Shown here piece by piece: positions 45,308 to 57,102 of a stretch of DNA of 64,000 nucleotides. Location: the NCBI GenBank assembly GCA_963921825.1, contig OY997592.1, forward strand, positions 27,817,730-27,881,729. Direction: 5' to 3'. A model generated the notes under the pieces. It saw only the letters and a program-made list of their open reading frames with translations, was not told the DNA's origin and made no database searches. The stretch's first letter is position 1, and each line of letters begins with the position of its first letter. The DNA is from Erodium maritimum (lineage: Eukaryota > Streptophyta > Magnoliopsida > Geraniales > Geraniaceae). A program made the translations under genes and the position numbers.

Positions 45308-45889
45308 TCCATGTCACGCCCCAAATTCAGTAGAACCGAACCCGGAACGCGAACGTTTAAGACAATAAAACATTTTCAAACCATTTAAATAAATCACTTT
45401 AAAACCACCTTTTAGTTAATCAAAATAATAATTTACAACTCAAAAGTACGTCCCAACAAGCGGATAAAATACAAGGCGTATGTCGCTAGACTCAAAAAGG
45501 AAACCCGGACTCCCGCTCCTAGCTCTTCAAGCTTCGAGAGCTCACCTAGTCCGTCCCGCGACTAGTACCTGTAGGAAAAGCAGCTAGGGGTGAGCGTTCG
45601 CTCACCACCACGGATAACATACTGACTACGGCATACTTAGCAGAACATGCCAGAAATAACAACAACAACCCAAACACCGGGGACTACTATCCCCAAACTC
45701 AAGTAACCCGACTGACACACGACTGTTACTTTCCTTAACCGACTCAACACTCGGACATGTAATGTAGACCTAACACAACGATTACGACCTCCACCAAAGA
45801 CACAAAAGATAACCACGCAACACCCAAGATCACAAAGGATCGCACACCAAACAAGATCGCAAAGGATCGCACTCCAGCTGCTCAGTACC

Positions 45890-46115
45890 CCTGCCGTTTT
45901 CCCAACACGACGGTTGGATCAGGCGGCCGACCTGTCGCACTTTTCCCAACACGACGGTTGGATCAGGTTGTCGACTTGTCGCACTTTTTCCGACACCTAA
46001 TCGGATAGGCTGTCGACCTGTTGCACTTTTCCCAACACGACGGTTGGATCAGGCGGTCGACCTGTCGCACTTTTCCCGACACAAAGTCGGATCAGGCTGT
46101 CGACCTGTCACTCAC
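45890..46115. repeat. 44-bp minisatellite in the D LTR
   Basis: About five units of roughly 44 bases with 'caacacgacggttggatcag' and 'gtcgacctgtcgcac'. The GTCGAC core is shared with the C and F arrays. Confidence 0.82.
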
Positions 46116-46154
46116 CAACCCCAGGTAACCACAATCACAATCACAAGTAAAGTT

Positions 46155-46590
46155 CAACAAACAGCAACAACACCGGTTCAACAACCCCACGGGCACTCAT
46201 GGCCACCCAAGACACCAACAGTAAAGCACGGGTTCAACAACCCCACGGGCACTCATGGCCACCCAAGACACCAACAGTAAAGCACGGGTTCAACAACCCC
46301 ACGGGCACTCATGGCCACCTAAGACACCAACGGTAAAACACGGGTTCAACAACCCCACGGGCACTCATGGCCACCCAAGACACACCAACAGTAAAGACAC
46401 GGGCTCAACAACCCCACAGGCACTCATGGCCACCCAAGACACACCAACAGTAAAGACACGGGCTCAACAACCCCACAGGCACTCATGGCCACCCAAGACA
46501 CACCTACAGTAAAATACGGGCTCTCATGGCCACCCAAGATACACCAACAGTAAAATACGGGCTCTCATGGCCACCCAAGACACAAACTAA
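46155..46590. repeat. 56-bp minisatellite in the D LTR
   Basis: About eight units of 55-58 bases with 'caacaaccccacgggcactc' and 'atggccacccaagacaccaa'. Adjacent units are nearly identical. Open frames through it are artefacts. Confidence 0.87.
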
Positions 46591-48326
46591 ACAATCAACC
46601 TCCGGGCATAATCAGATGCCTCAAGTAATTCTAATATCGATAAGTTCACTGCTCCTACGACACTACTAAGTGTCACATGCATTTCTATTGTTCAATACGT
46701 TCCTGTATCATACGACACCACCCGGTGTCGCCTGCCTTTCTATTGTTCGATAAACTTACTTAACCCACGACACCCAAGTGTTACATGCATTTCTACTGTT
46801 AACTTTCCCTAGTCAGGGCCGAGATCCGGCTACTTTTCCCTACCTCGTACGCTTTCCAAAAAGTTCCCAACCAAGCTCCGGCGTGTTCACGATCACTCGC
46901 CTAGCTTTCCCTTTCCTCTGTCGGTGGCACGATCTAATAAGAACACAATTTAAAACACTTTTTAAGTTCGCAGGCAAAAACTGAATTTAGAAAATTAGAC
47001 GCCCAAACGCAACCCCGGCAATGTCGATCACTCCCAAACTTCCCAATTACTCGACATTGTCAATAATGGGCCCGGAAAGGCCCGATTCGCCGGGCTCGGC
47101 GAATCTGGCCGGGATCGTGAAAAACGTCCCCCGGGCTCCGAAAATTTCCATTTTCGTTTCTACAATTTCTAATTATACTCACTCGTTCCAACGCAAATGG
47201 CGGAGTCAGTATCCACATTCTCACGAATTACAAACCCTAATTCACTATTTCTCAAAATAAGATCGGTAACCTACAAAAGAAAACACCCAAACTTTTGTTA
47301 CCGATAAATAGCTCCAAGATTAAGCCTTTCCTCTCCCCGCTACTCAACCGAGATCTCCTTGATTATTGACTTTCCCGTGACTCACAAACACATAATAAAA
47401 ACTTGGTTCTTATTATTTGTAACACTCCACACAATAACAAAATCACTTCATCTCTCTCCTCGTAGCTATTGCATCCATAACATTTCTTTAATTGGCCACT
47501 TTACCCACAAGAAAAGATGGACTTGGTTTGCTACTGCCAACACCAAAAGAAATAAAAGAAAATGGATTTAATTTGTGCTTACATGATTTTATTCCTTCCC
47601 GTAGCCAAACCACACATGGAAAGCAATAACTCTTGCAGTAAATGAGTCTCACCCCACCAAGAAGTCTTGCGTGTTCTTGTCTTGGACTCTTTGCTTCTCG
47701 GTAGAAGTATGAAGTTGTCGCACCCAAAGAAATTTAGAACAAACACTATTTCCTTTTCTTTGTTCTCTTGTTGCTGCCGCACACCAAGCCAGAGAACAGC
47801 CTCCAGTTCCTTTCTTCTTTGTCCCCCAAAAAAAGATGAAGCCGTCCCTCTCATTTGTGCCCTAGTGTTCTAATATATAGCAGTATAAACCATGGGCTCA
47901 AGTGAGGTGGCAAATGGGTCAAGCTCATGGGCCTTTGGGCCATGGTATTTTGGGCCAAAAACAAATAACAATCTTCATCTTGGCGATAAAGACATAAAAG
48001 CTCCACCTGCTCGTCATCCTCCACCGGTCATAAAGACCCCACCCCGAAGAGTCCATTTCCACATCACCAATAACTCAGCCCAAATTAATTAATCCGATAA
48101 AACCCTATTTCGACCCTGTTTGACCCGAATTTGATTTTTTTTTCGCAAAATTACGTAATTGGAAGGAAACGACCCAACTAAGCTAAACTTAACGACGGTT
48201 AAGCTGTTTGGGTCCCGCAAAGGTCCCGAATGACTTCCAGAGTCATCGGTTGACTTTTCCGGCACAAAGTCAACTTTCGCCGAAAATCTCCGGTTCGATC
48301 GGGATCGCCCGGTGGCGGTTCTTACA

Positions 48327-48338
48327 ATCTACCCCCTA
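48327..48338 (-). promoter_or_regulatory. Polypurine tract of element D
   Basis: The minus strand reads TAGGGGGTAGAT directly before the LTR start. Confidence 0.8.
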
Positions 48339-49554
48339 GAAGAATTTCGTCCTCGAAATTTGAAACGAACGCGCTCACTTAACCATATCTCAAGGAACGT
48401 CCGATTAACTCCCAGTCCATTGCCCCTCAAGCACACGGAAAACACTTAAGCCCGCTAGTCGATACCGGAATCCTCCGTCGGTAGAGACGTCACACCGACA
48501 CACGCCGCTTGGTCGCGATACCCTATACTGGGACCGTCCGTCGGTATAAGTATCACATCGGAAAAAAAATTCTCACCTCGCAATTAAAACGGATCCAACG
48601 CACGGTCACTTCTCCTCGGCTACTCACTCGTTTAACCAAGTATCGCGCGCCCAACAAACAAAGGAAGTTCACGTCCCATTACTCGGACGATCGTCATGGA
48701 ACTCCAAACGTATTCACGCCCTGACCAACCACCCACTGTAACACAAGTATATAACACGCAAACTCAAGTACCAGTCCACCTTTCGGACTAACCTCCAAGG
48801 ATACATGGTCACCGACTGCTGACTCGAGAGCTCGGCGCCGTCTGTCAGCACAGCTCCTGCCGACTCTACGCCGTCTTCAACCGCTCACGCTTCGGCACAA
48901 CCGACTCAGCTGTCTCTCGGTCCAGTTCTAGACCCAGTAAACCCCCATTCCTCACTTCCGCCCCGCACACGGGAGACCGACACGGCCTACCATACAACGC
49001 TCCGAACGGTGCCATCCTAATACTGGCCTGAAAGCTGTTGTTGTAGGCGAACTCGGCTAACCGCTCACAAAATCCATCGTGACGTGCCCCCATTTCCACT
49101 GTGCAACCCGCAGTGGTTGCAACAATCTAGCGGGACGCTGTTGTTCGGCTCTCACCTGCTGACGAGTGAGGCACCACGATACTAACTACGCAAACGCTCT
49201 CCGCATCCCGCTCCACTAGATATGCCGCCTGATGTCGCGCTCCTCTTAGTGCTACCCACGCGCACTGTCAGACGCGAATAATGCGACTCTCCCAGCTCGT
49301 CGCCTCCACCGTTACGCGGTATGAACAAACCTCCACGATACCGTAACTCCTAATTAGCACGACGATCCCATCCCTCGGCGTCAACACCGCCGGCAACTCT
49401 CTCCTGGATCTCTGTCGTCTCGACATCCACCGATTGTGCCTCTATCCCCCGGCCAAGCAGGGTGGGCTGAGCCGGGAACCTCTTCTAGCTCCAACCCGAA
49501 CGTGCCCAGTTCCCCCATCATGTCCAGCTCCCGGACTGAGATGCTAGCCGGACA
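48339..49554 (-). pseudogene. Decayed integrase region of element D
   Basis: Only patches are readable: 'EFAYNNSFQASIRMAPFGALYGRPCRSPV' near 49060-48990, split here by frame loss, and traces of the zinc module near 49150-49330. Both DDE motifs around the first two Asp residues are missing, so a core deletion is likely. No chromodomain is recognised in 48339-48780. Confidence 0.7.
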
Positions 49555-51099
49555 CTACATCGGCTTCCTAGTCAGGGCGTCGGCCATCACATTCCCCTTA
49601 CTCGGATGGTAGAGTAGCTCAAAGTCGTACTCCTCAAGTAGTTCCATCCATCGCCGCTGGCGCATGTTCAGGTCTTGTTGGGAAAAGATGTACTTAAGGC
49701 TCTTATGATCCGAGAACACCTGAAATCGCCCGCCATACAGATAATACCTCCAGCCCTTTAGCGCGAACACGACTGCTGCTTATTTCAAGTCATGGGTAGG
49801 ATATTTGCGCTCGTGTGTCTTCAACTGCCTTGAGCCATAAGCAACGACTCTACCCAACCACATCAGCACGCAACCCAATCCTTCCCCGGACGCGTCACAA
49901 CAGACCTCATACTCGACCCCACGCTCTGGTACTATCAACACTGGAGCAGTAGTCAGACGAGCCTTCAGCTCCGTGAACGCACGTTCACAATCCTCTGTCC
50001 AGACAAACCCGACTCCCTTGCGCGTCAAAAGAGTCATAGGCGCGGCTAGACGCGCAAAGTCCTGGACGAACCACCGATAGTATCCTGCCAACCCCTAGAA
50101 GCTGCGGATCTCGAAGACACTCTTGGGCCTCGCCCACTTCGAAACCGCGTCGATCTTCGCCGGATCGACCAGTATATCGTCACGGGATACAATGTGACCG
50201 AGGAACTTCACCTCAGCGAGCCAAAACTCGCACTTCTCCAGGTTGGCATATAGTTGATGCGTGCGCAACAGGGTCAGAACACCCCTCAGATGTTCCTCAT
50301 GCGCCACCTCGTTCTGCGAGTAGATCAAGATGTCGTCTACAAACACCACCACAAATTGATCTAAGAACGGCCGGAATATAATGTTCATCAGATCCATGAA
50401 CGCTGCAGGTGCGCTCGTCAGTCTAAAAGACATCACCAAGAACTCGTAATACCCATAACGTGTCCGGAATGCAGTCTTTGCGATGTCCCCCTCTCGGACT
50501 CGCAACTGGTAATATCTGGATCGCAGATCGATCTTTGAGAATCATGTCGACCCTCTCAACCGGTCGAACAAGTCGTCAATCCTCGGCATCGGGTATCGGT
50601 TCTTCACCGTAACCCGGTTCAGCTTCCGGTAGTCGATGTACATCCGAAGTTCTCCACTCTTCTTCTTCATGAAGAGTGCTGGCGCTCCCCAAGGCGATGT
50701 GCTCGGCCGAATAAACCCTTTCTCCCGAAGTTCCTCGAGCTGACGCTTCAGCTCGGTCAACTCGGCTGGCGCGAACCTGTAAGGCGCCATCGATATCGCT
50801 GTTGTTTCCGGCACCAGGTCAATCCCGAACTCCACCTCACGAACTGGTGGCAACCCGCTCAACACCTCAGGGAAGACCTCGGGGAACTCGCACACCACTC
50901 GCGGTAACTCTCGGCTCTGCACGGCCGATCCTTCCTCCACTACGGACAAAGTCGACAGGAGAACTCTGCTCTTACTGCCCAGAATACACGAACCTTTCGT
51001 GTTGCCTGTTGACACCGTCACTCGTCGCCAGTAACGGTCGATATTGGCTTGGCACTTCGTCGGCCAATCCATTCTCAGGATCACGTCAAAGGTTGTCAT
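49555..51099 (-). pseudogene. pol: RT and RNase H of element D
   Basis: Open patches 51099-50542, 50505-50095, 50091-49780 and 49770-49555 share the gypsy RT order. RT fingers '[19 protein letters not shown]' come first, then catalytic [15 protein letters not shown] (about 50330) and the thumb. RNase H '[15 protein letters not shown]' and '[18 protein letters not shown]' follow. The breaks are single stops or small shifts (near 50540, 50093, 49776). This is the best preserved part of D. Confidence 0.86.
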
Positions 51100-51600
51100 T
51101 TCATAAGTATCCTTCCCACGGATACACGCACAAGCTCAGTCGCTGCCGATCCTCACGGATCCTCGCAGTCTCTCTAAGACCTCGCTCCACTACCACCATC
51201 GTGCCCACCAACTCCGAACATACCCGAATCCTCGGGGTGAGGACTTGATCCAGCATCAGGGCTCATGAGCCCTCTCTCGAACCTCCTGTATCGGTTCGCT
51301 TCTCTAACTCCGCAGGCACGACACACCCTAGTCAACACCACATCACCCCCAACCGGCGTATCCAGACGCAGGGGTGGACTCAATGGCTCTAAACTCAGCC
51401 CCAACATCTCAGCACCACTCGACGAAGCAAACGAGTGTGACACCCCGATATCCAATAAAACTGACTCCCAAATCAGAGACCGAACAACCCCTCCATTAGT
51501 CACTCCAGTAAAGTCTAGCACGACCCTCACACGGTTCTCTATGGATTTAGTTATAACGTTCCGCAACCCGACCAGTATTCGCTGCTCGTCCCCAATCTAA
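51100..51600 (-). pseudogene. Out-of-order protease/gag/leader mosaic of element D
   Basis: Read 5' to 3' on the minus strand: protease N-half with DIGVSHSF (DTG changed to DIG; about 51460-51300), then a gag capsid scrap (about 51260-51180, like A 8560-8640), then leader end 'gtgtatccgtgggaaggata' (about 51135-51110), then the protease C-half. In A the order is leader end, gag, protease. The segment is therefore non-colinear, as after template switching or multiple joins. Confidence 0.7.
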
Positions 51601-52854
51601 CCAGGGCAAACCACTACCTCAAAACCTGATAGCAAAACGTCACACTTCTCAAGCTATCAATACCTCAAATACTCTCTCAAGTAAGGGAAACCTCGAAACG
51701 GGGATTATGTCCTCAATCCAGCAAATCACTATTGCTCACAACCTCAATACCCCAATTACCTGATCACGTAGGGAAACCTCAACGGGGATCCTATTCTCAA
51801 TTCCGCAAGCCACTATTGCTCACAACCTCGATACCCTAGTTACTGGATCATGTAAGGAACCTCAAATAACCCACTCACGTGAAGGAAACCACAAACCACC
51901 CGTTCACGCGAGGAAAACCTCGGATAACCCACTCACGTGAAGGAAACGTCGAACAACCCACTCACGTGAAGGAAACCTCGAACCACCTGTTCACGTAAGG
52001 GAAACCTAGTTCGTATGGCGCCGCAGCGCGCCAACCCTAACCCCTCTCCGTGGTGAGACTCTCACACCGAGGCGCTGTATCACTACCGTAGGTTATTGAT
52101 GAGTCTCGAACCCAAGACCTCACCCTTTAACACCGAATTTACGACCTCTACAACCAACACAACTGTGAACACAGCCACGCCAAACCAACACTCAAACTGC
52201 ACAATCAAGACGATGGAACAAGACAAGAATCACGGACCCTAAAAATAGCCTTAAGCGACACACACGCTCGACCACCAATTTAACAAACACACGCACAACG
52301 ACTCACAGACAAATGCAAGTCACCCAACCTCAATCACAAGCTGACAAGGCCAACCAAAATCAAGGCACGCCCACCGGGCCAAAAAATTTCAAAACACGCC
52401 CACCGGGCCAACCAATTTAAACACACGCCCACCGGGCCAACCAATTCAAACACACGCCCACAGGGCCAATCAATTTTAAAACTCACGCCCACCAGGCCAA
52501 CCAATTTTAAAACTTTCTCCTTTTCACCATAAAATCTCATTTTGACATCAGGTAGTTACAACCCGGTCCAGGCGTCCCCGAACTACATTGTACCCACTTG
52601 ATGTCAACACCGTCACGTTCGACTATAGGAGCGCTCCTGAGTCGAGTCGCGACAGCTTAAAAACGTTTCACGCAGCAACACACAATCAGTATGCCAGTAA
52701 TAATAATATTGCGCATACACACAATCACAAACAGAACTCATGTCCCTACGGGTCTACACACGGTTTCCGACTTGCGCAACCGACGCACGGCGGGACTTTA
52801 CTGACTCGACTCTCCCCACCTAATTGACGTACAGTCCGAGGTATGAAACCTCGA
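51601..52854 (-). other. Leader of element D with two arrays
   Basis: 51660-52010 holds about six 28-32-base units with 'cccactcacgtgaaggaaac'. 52365-52510 holds 'cacgcccaccgggccaacca' units as in B. 52036-52160 matches 1-125 of the window. There is no coding frame of note. Confidence 0.65.
51850..52010. repeat. About 30-bp tandem array in the leader of D
   Basis: Units of the type 'ctcacgtgaaggaaacctcg' repeat five to six times with drift. More diverged copies extend left to 51660. Confidence 0.75.
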
Positions 52855-52866
52855 GCTCTGATACCA
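52855..52866 (-). promoter_or_regulatory. Primer-binding site of element D
   Basis: The minus strand reads TGGTATCAGAGC, three bases from the LTR end at 52870. Confidence 0.9.
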
Positions 52867-52869
52867 AGC

Positions 52870-53168
52870 TGTCACGCCCCAAATTCAGTAGAACCGAACC
52901 CGGAACGCGAACGTTTAAGACAATAAAACATTTTCAAACCTTTTAAATAAATCACTTTAAAAGCACCTTTTAGTTAATCAAAATAATAATTTACAACTCA
53001 AAAGTACGTCCCAACAAACGGACAAAATAGAAGGCGTACGTCGCTAGACTCAAAAAGGAAACCCGGACTCTCGCTCCTAGCTCTTCAAGCTTCGAGAGCT
53101 CACCTAGTCCGTCCCGCGACCAGTACCTGTAGGAAAAGCAGCTAGGGGTGAGCGTTCGTTCACCACCA
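52870..53168 (-). repeat. Truncated 5' LTR of element D
   Basis: Only the last 299 bases (element orientation) remain, including the quasi-palindrome at 53147-53164 with one change. It breaks off at 'caccacca', where copia LTR sequence starts. The two sides share only CA at the joint. Confidence 0.87.
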
Positions 53169-54204
53169 TTATCCGACGCGATCGATCCCAAGACTCCAAG
53201 CCTTGTCTCGATCCGTAAAGTCCTATTCACTTACGGGCACATGACCCAAAACCTAGTTTTGGTCATGTCCCGAGACAACTCCCTTTTGGCCATTCTCCAT
53301 AAATGTGTCAATGAGTTTCATCCTCCGGTGTGACCCTTAGGTTTATGCATGTCAATAGATCAAAGTATAATCCCATTTTACTTGATCCTATTTAAGTGGA
53401 AACTAACGAGACTTTAGTATTGCCTGACACTGCATAACGAATCGACCCTGTCGATTCTAACCTTTCCATCGTCCCTGTCATTATCCTTTTATCTCCGATA
53501 TCCTGATTGAGATAAGGCATAGAGCCGTCATCCTTATTATTCTCAATCACTGTTCCTTGATATGTGAGATGACTGAATATATGATACCTAGTATCATGTG
53601 CATGGTCATGATATTCTTTCAGTCACTCTCGATCAAGCGGCCGAGAACCGATATCTTTCCCATACCTCAGTATGAGGGATAAATCCCTTAGCCGTCTTTC
53701 GTGGCACTAATGTAGCCCGTCCCCAAGCCAATCATGGCCGTTATGGAAGCCCTGTTACGGACAACGTTAGGATCAGGTCAAACTCAGTTGTTGACTACAC
53801 AGCGATCACAAAGACTCCTTGGTCTAAGGATACATGACAAGCTACGACACTGAATATGTTAATGACTTAATCTATGGCACATATTCAGGGCGGGTCGCCC
53901 AATATCATGTCCCACATGATATCTATGATCAGACTCCGGAATCCCATTCCAATGACTAAAAGAACGCAATACATAAAGAGCCATCTTTCATACTAGTCGC
54001 TTATAGTGAAGCTTTGTTGACTAGGGACCATCGAGTGTGATCTATCTCGATCTATGGTTCTATTCGCATGGTGGGCATAGATCAGAGCACACGTCGATAT
54101 ATTACTCCAACACATAAGTAATATAAAGCCGTTTTAATTTTATTGCTAACGATGATATATACATTTGGACATTTAGGATTGAACTACGGGCAATAAGACT
54201 AACA
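53167..54204 (-). repeat. 3' LTR of copia H, truncated
   Basis: On the minus strand it begins TGTTAGTCTTATTGCCC at 54204. It matches I 58101-59138 at high identity by eye. The distal 650 bases of the LTR (as in I 57452-58100) are missing at the fusion with D. Confidence 0.88.
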
Positions 54205-54218
54205 ATCTCCCACTTGCC
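54205..54218 (-). promoter_or_regulatory. Polypurine tract of copia H
   Basis: The minus strand reads GGCAAGTGGGAGAT just before the LTR start, a typical copia tract. Confidence 0.88.
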
Positions 54219-54369
54219 CTAGTTCCAATCTAAACTCCAATATGTCCCCATCGACTTTACATGTCTAACATGTTTAGGCAGCGACACTGCCTTAGTCAAA
54301 GGGTGGCTATGTGATCATCTGTTGCAATATAGGTTATCTTCACTTCACCTCAGTTCAGTATTTCTCTGA

Positions 54370-54770
54370 TTAGATGGATACGCCGTAGTACATGTTTGGA
54401 TTTGTTATGCGATCTGGGCTTTTAGCTTGCGCAATAGCCCTTGTGTTGTCGCAAAATGGATTAACCGGGCTGGATGGGTTTTTAATTACACCCAACTCTG
54501 CCGTGAATTTCCAAATCCACATAGCCTCCTTAGCTGCCTCTGCAGCATCCATGTACTTGGCCTCTGTTGTAGATTCGGCAATAGTATCTTGCTTTACGCT
54601 CTCCCAGCTAAAGCTCTGTCATTCAGCATAAACACATATCCTGACTGACTTCTAAAGTCATCTGGATTTGTCTTGGAAAACTAGCGTCTACTCATCCTTC
54701 GACGACTAGTTCAACATCATCTATCCCCGGGTTAGACTGATGTCTACTGGTACAATATAAGGCTTACGAG
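54370..54770 (-). pseudogene. RNase H region of copia H, deleted and with stops
   Basis: The open patch 54552-54370 reads 'MDAAEAAKEAMWIWKF' and 'FCDNTRAIAQAKSP', the end of copia RNase H. Before it, 'VDASF' and 'GYVFMLN'-type motifs are still traceable but broken by stops, one directly before VDAS. Some 25-30 residues that normally link RT and RNase H are absent. Copy I has the same gap and the same stop. Confidence 0.8.
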
Positions 54771-55760
54771 ACAGCCGGTCTCATACATGTCATGGCATAT
54801 ATGATCGATCCTGCCCCCAGGCGCATAGGATTCTCATCATCCTTTTCAGCTCATCATGTGTCTTAGGACACTGAGTCTTGCTGAGATGAATGCCATGACT
54901 AGTGGGTAAGAGTCGTTTCTTTGAATCGAGCATTAAGAACCTACTCAATGCCTTGTTCACATAGGTTCCCTGACTTAAATCCAAGACCCTCTTGGTGCGA
55001 TCTCTACATATCTTAATCCTTAAGATATAAGTAGCATCGCATAAGTCCTTTATTGAAAAACACTTCCTCAACCAAGCTTTAGTCTCGTGCAAGGTTGGGA
55101 TGTCGTTTTCAATGAGAACCAGAATGGTAATCTTGCTCCCACTAGCCGTCTTATAAACGCAAGATTCATCCTCGGTCTTGATTAAGCCAAATCCAATTAC
55201 AACTTCATCAAAACGAAGGATCCAACTCCGAGAAGTTCGTTTCAATCCATAAATGGATTTCAACAACTTATAAATCTTTCCCTTATTCTTCGGATCGTCA
55301 AAACCTTTGGGCCGAGACATACAAACGTACTCAGTCAAATTTCCATTTAGGAAAGCGGCTTTGACATCCACTTGCCATATCTCGTAATTATGATACGCAG
55401 TTATGTCAAGAAGAATTTGGATCGATTTTTACCATAGCCACTAGGGAGAAGGTTTCCTCATAGTCAATCCATTGGATCTGCCTATAACCTTTCGCCACCA
55501 GTTGAGCTTTGTAGGTCAGAGGGTTGCCGTCCATGTCCATCTTCACCTTGAAGATCCATTTGCATCCAATGGTCCTCACACCATTGATGGGATCAACCGG
55601 TTCTCAGACTCAGTTGTCCGACATGGATTGCATTTCCTCCCTCATGGCTCCCAGCCATAACTCGGAGTCGGGCTAATCCACGACTTCCTGAAAGGTGGAT
55701 GGATCATCGTGATCCACCATGACTTCATTGTCACCTCCGGATACCATATCTTGGAGGTGG
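54771..55760 (-). pseudogene. RT of copia H, catalytic YVDD motif deleted
   Basis: The N-part at about 55700-55430 ('GCKWIFKVKMDMDGN') loses frame at an extra A near 55428. The open stretch 55371-54790 carries MDVKAAFLNGNL, 'KSIYGLKRTSRSW' and 'FSIKDLCDATYILRIKI'. Where copia RTs have the YVDD catalytic box, the sequence runs directly from ILVL to IENDIPTL. About seven residues are missing in frame (near 55110-55125), so both catalytic Asp are lost. It cannot reverse transcribe. Confidence 0.88.
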
Positions 55761-55865
55761 AAGATTGATCCTTTCAAATTGCCTTGGACCTTTCGGAATT
55801 GTAACAGGAATTGGTTCTCACTCTACGACAATCTCTGGCTCCTTTCTACTGGGTTGTCAATTGGT

Positions 55866-57102
55866 TTAGACAGATCTGTACCATCCTGAATTTCTTCGAG
55901 ATGCACAGTCCTCCCAATGACGTCTTTGGAAACAAAACTCCTTTTCCATAAAGACCCCACCCCAAGCGACAAACACCATGTTCTCACTGGGATTGTAGAA
56001 GTAGTATCCCCTTGTTGCTTTGGGATACCACACGAAGGTGCATATCTCAGATCTTGGTTCGAGCTTAGTCGAAACCAAATGTTTCACATAAGCCTCGCAA
56101 CCACAAATCTTTAGGAAGGACAAAGCGGGCATTATCCCGTACCATTTTTAAAATGGTGTCCCTTCCACACACTTTGCCGAAGCTCGATTCACTATGAATG
56201 CGGTCGTCTCTAGAGCATAACCCCTGAAAGAGATTGGGAGATCAGTCCAACTAATCATGGAACGGACCATTGTCTAACAATGTCCGATTTCTCCGTTTGG
56301 CTACACCTTTCAACTACAGTGTCCCAGGAGGAGTCCATTCCAAAAGGATCCCATTCTCTTTTAGATGATCTAATAACTCTGTGGTCAAGTATTTTCCACC
56401 TCGATCCAATCAAAGTGCCTTAATACCTTTGGCGAGTTGGTTTTCTACTTTAGTCTTAAACTCTTTGAATTTATGAAAAGCTTCAGACTTATGTCTCACC
56501 GAATAGACATAAACATATTTACTGTAATCATCAGTAAATGTGATAAAGTAGCTAAAACCCCTTCTGGCAAGTGAACTTATTGGTCTACACACATTCGAGT
56601 GTATCAGCCCCAATAACTCACCCGCCCTTTCATCGCGATTGATAAAGTTCACTTTAGTCATTTTTCCCATCAAACAAACTTTGCACCTATCGATCGAATG
56701 GAATTCGAATGAACCTGAAAGCCCGCACTTCTGAAGTGCTGATAGGCGCTTCTTGTTTATGTGGCCCAAATGACAGTGCCATAACAGAGTTAGGTTTAAA
56801 TCGTTGGATTTAGACCTCTTGGTATTAACGTAATATATAGAACTTGAGGCATTGTCACTCATATCTAATATGTACAATCCTCCAACCAAGTCAGTACTGG
56901 TATAAAACATATCATTGCATAGAACATTGAAAACTCCATTTCCAATATTAACATTATATCCTTCCTTGTCAAACACGGATACAGATATAATATTCCTACT
57001 AAAAGTAGGTATGCAATATACATTAGACAATACTAAGACAAGGCCACTTGGCAAAGCAAGACTCATGGATCCTACAGCAGTTGCCACAACTCTGAGGTCC
57101 AC
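55866..57102 (-). pseudogene. Integrase of copia H, catalytic Glu replaced
   Basis: The open stretch 57102-56410 has the zinc module (LWHCHLGHINKKR, CKVCLMGKM) and the first Asp in FITFTDDYSKY. After a stop, the minus strand near 56290 reads GVAKRRNRTLL, where copia integrases have GVAERRNRTLL, so the third catalytic residue of DDE is Lys. Further stops occur at 56250-56330. The C-terminal part 56132-55866 ('LKICGCEAYVKHL', 'GYYFYNPSENMVFV') is readable. Confidence 0.86.

Larger units (their letters stand above)
38963..45311 (-). mobile_element. Probable Helitron remnant (minus strand), interrupted by solo LTR F and cut by element D
   Basis: The left edge shows the canonical Helitron 3' end read on the minus strand: a strong GC hairpin (CACCGCGCATCGCGCGGTG, 38974-38992), a few bases, then CTAG (38966-38963) followed by T. 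To the right, beyond the solo LTR, lie a captured gene scrap (43519-44040) and a decayed Helitron helicase C-terminus (44640-45307), both on the minus strand as expected. The 5' end would lie beyond 45311, where element D begins, and is not seen. A shorter non-autonomous element ending at 39348 ('tagtaga|t') is an alternative. Confidence 0.55.
45312..48326 (-). repeat. 3' LTR of element D
   Basis: A 3015-bp TG...CA unit (minus strand TGTAAGAACCGCC at 48326, GCGTGACA at 45312). The central part 47150-48120 resembles the solo LTR at 2640-3480 and not A/B. The outermost 200 bases (48130-48326) are diverged from all others. It is a mosaic LTR. Confidence 0.87.
45312..53168 (-). mobile_element. 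Ty3/gypsy chromovirus element D (minus strand), degraded, 5' LTR truncated
   Basis: 3' LTR 45312-48326, polypurine tract 48327-48338, decayed integrase, RNase H, RT and a scrambled protease/gag region (48339-51600), leader 51601-52854, PBS 52855-52866, 5' LTR 52870-53168 (only its last 299 bases). The two LTR ends that can be compared (45312-45606 and 52870-53164) are about 96% identical, confirming one element. The left flank is TTCCA (45307-45311). The right flank is lost at the fusion with copia H. Confidence 0.85.

Noticed and set aside
46044..46512. Long open frames rich in His/Pro/Thr across 46044-46512
   Set aside because: They follow the 56-bp minisatellite period (one stop-free phase), lie in an LTR, and have no matching frame in other copies.
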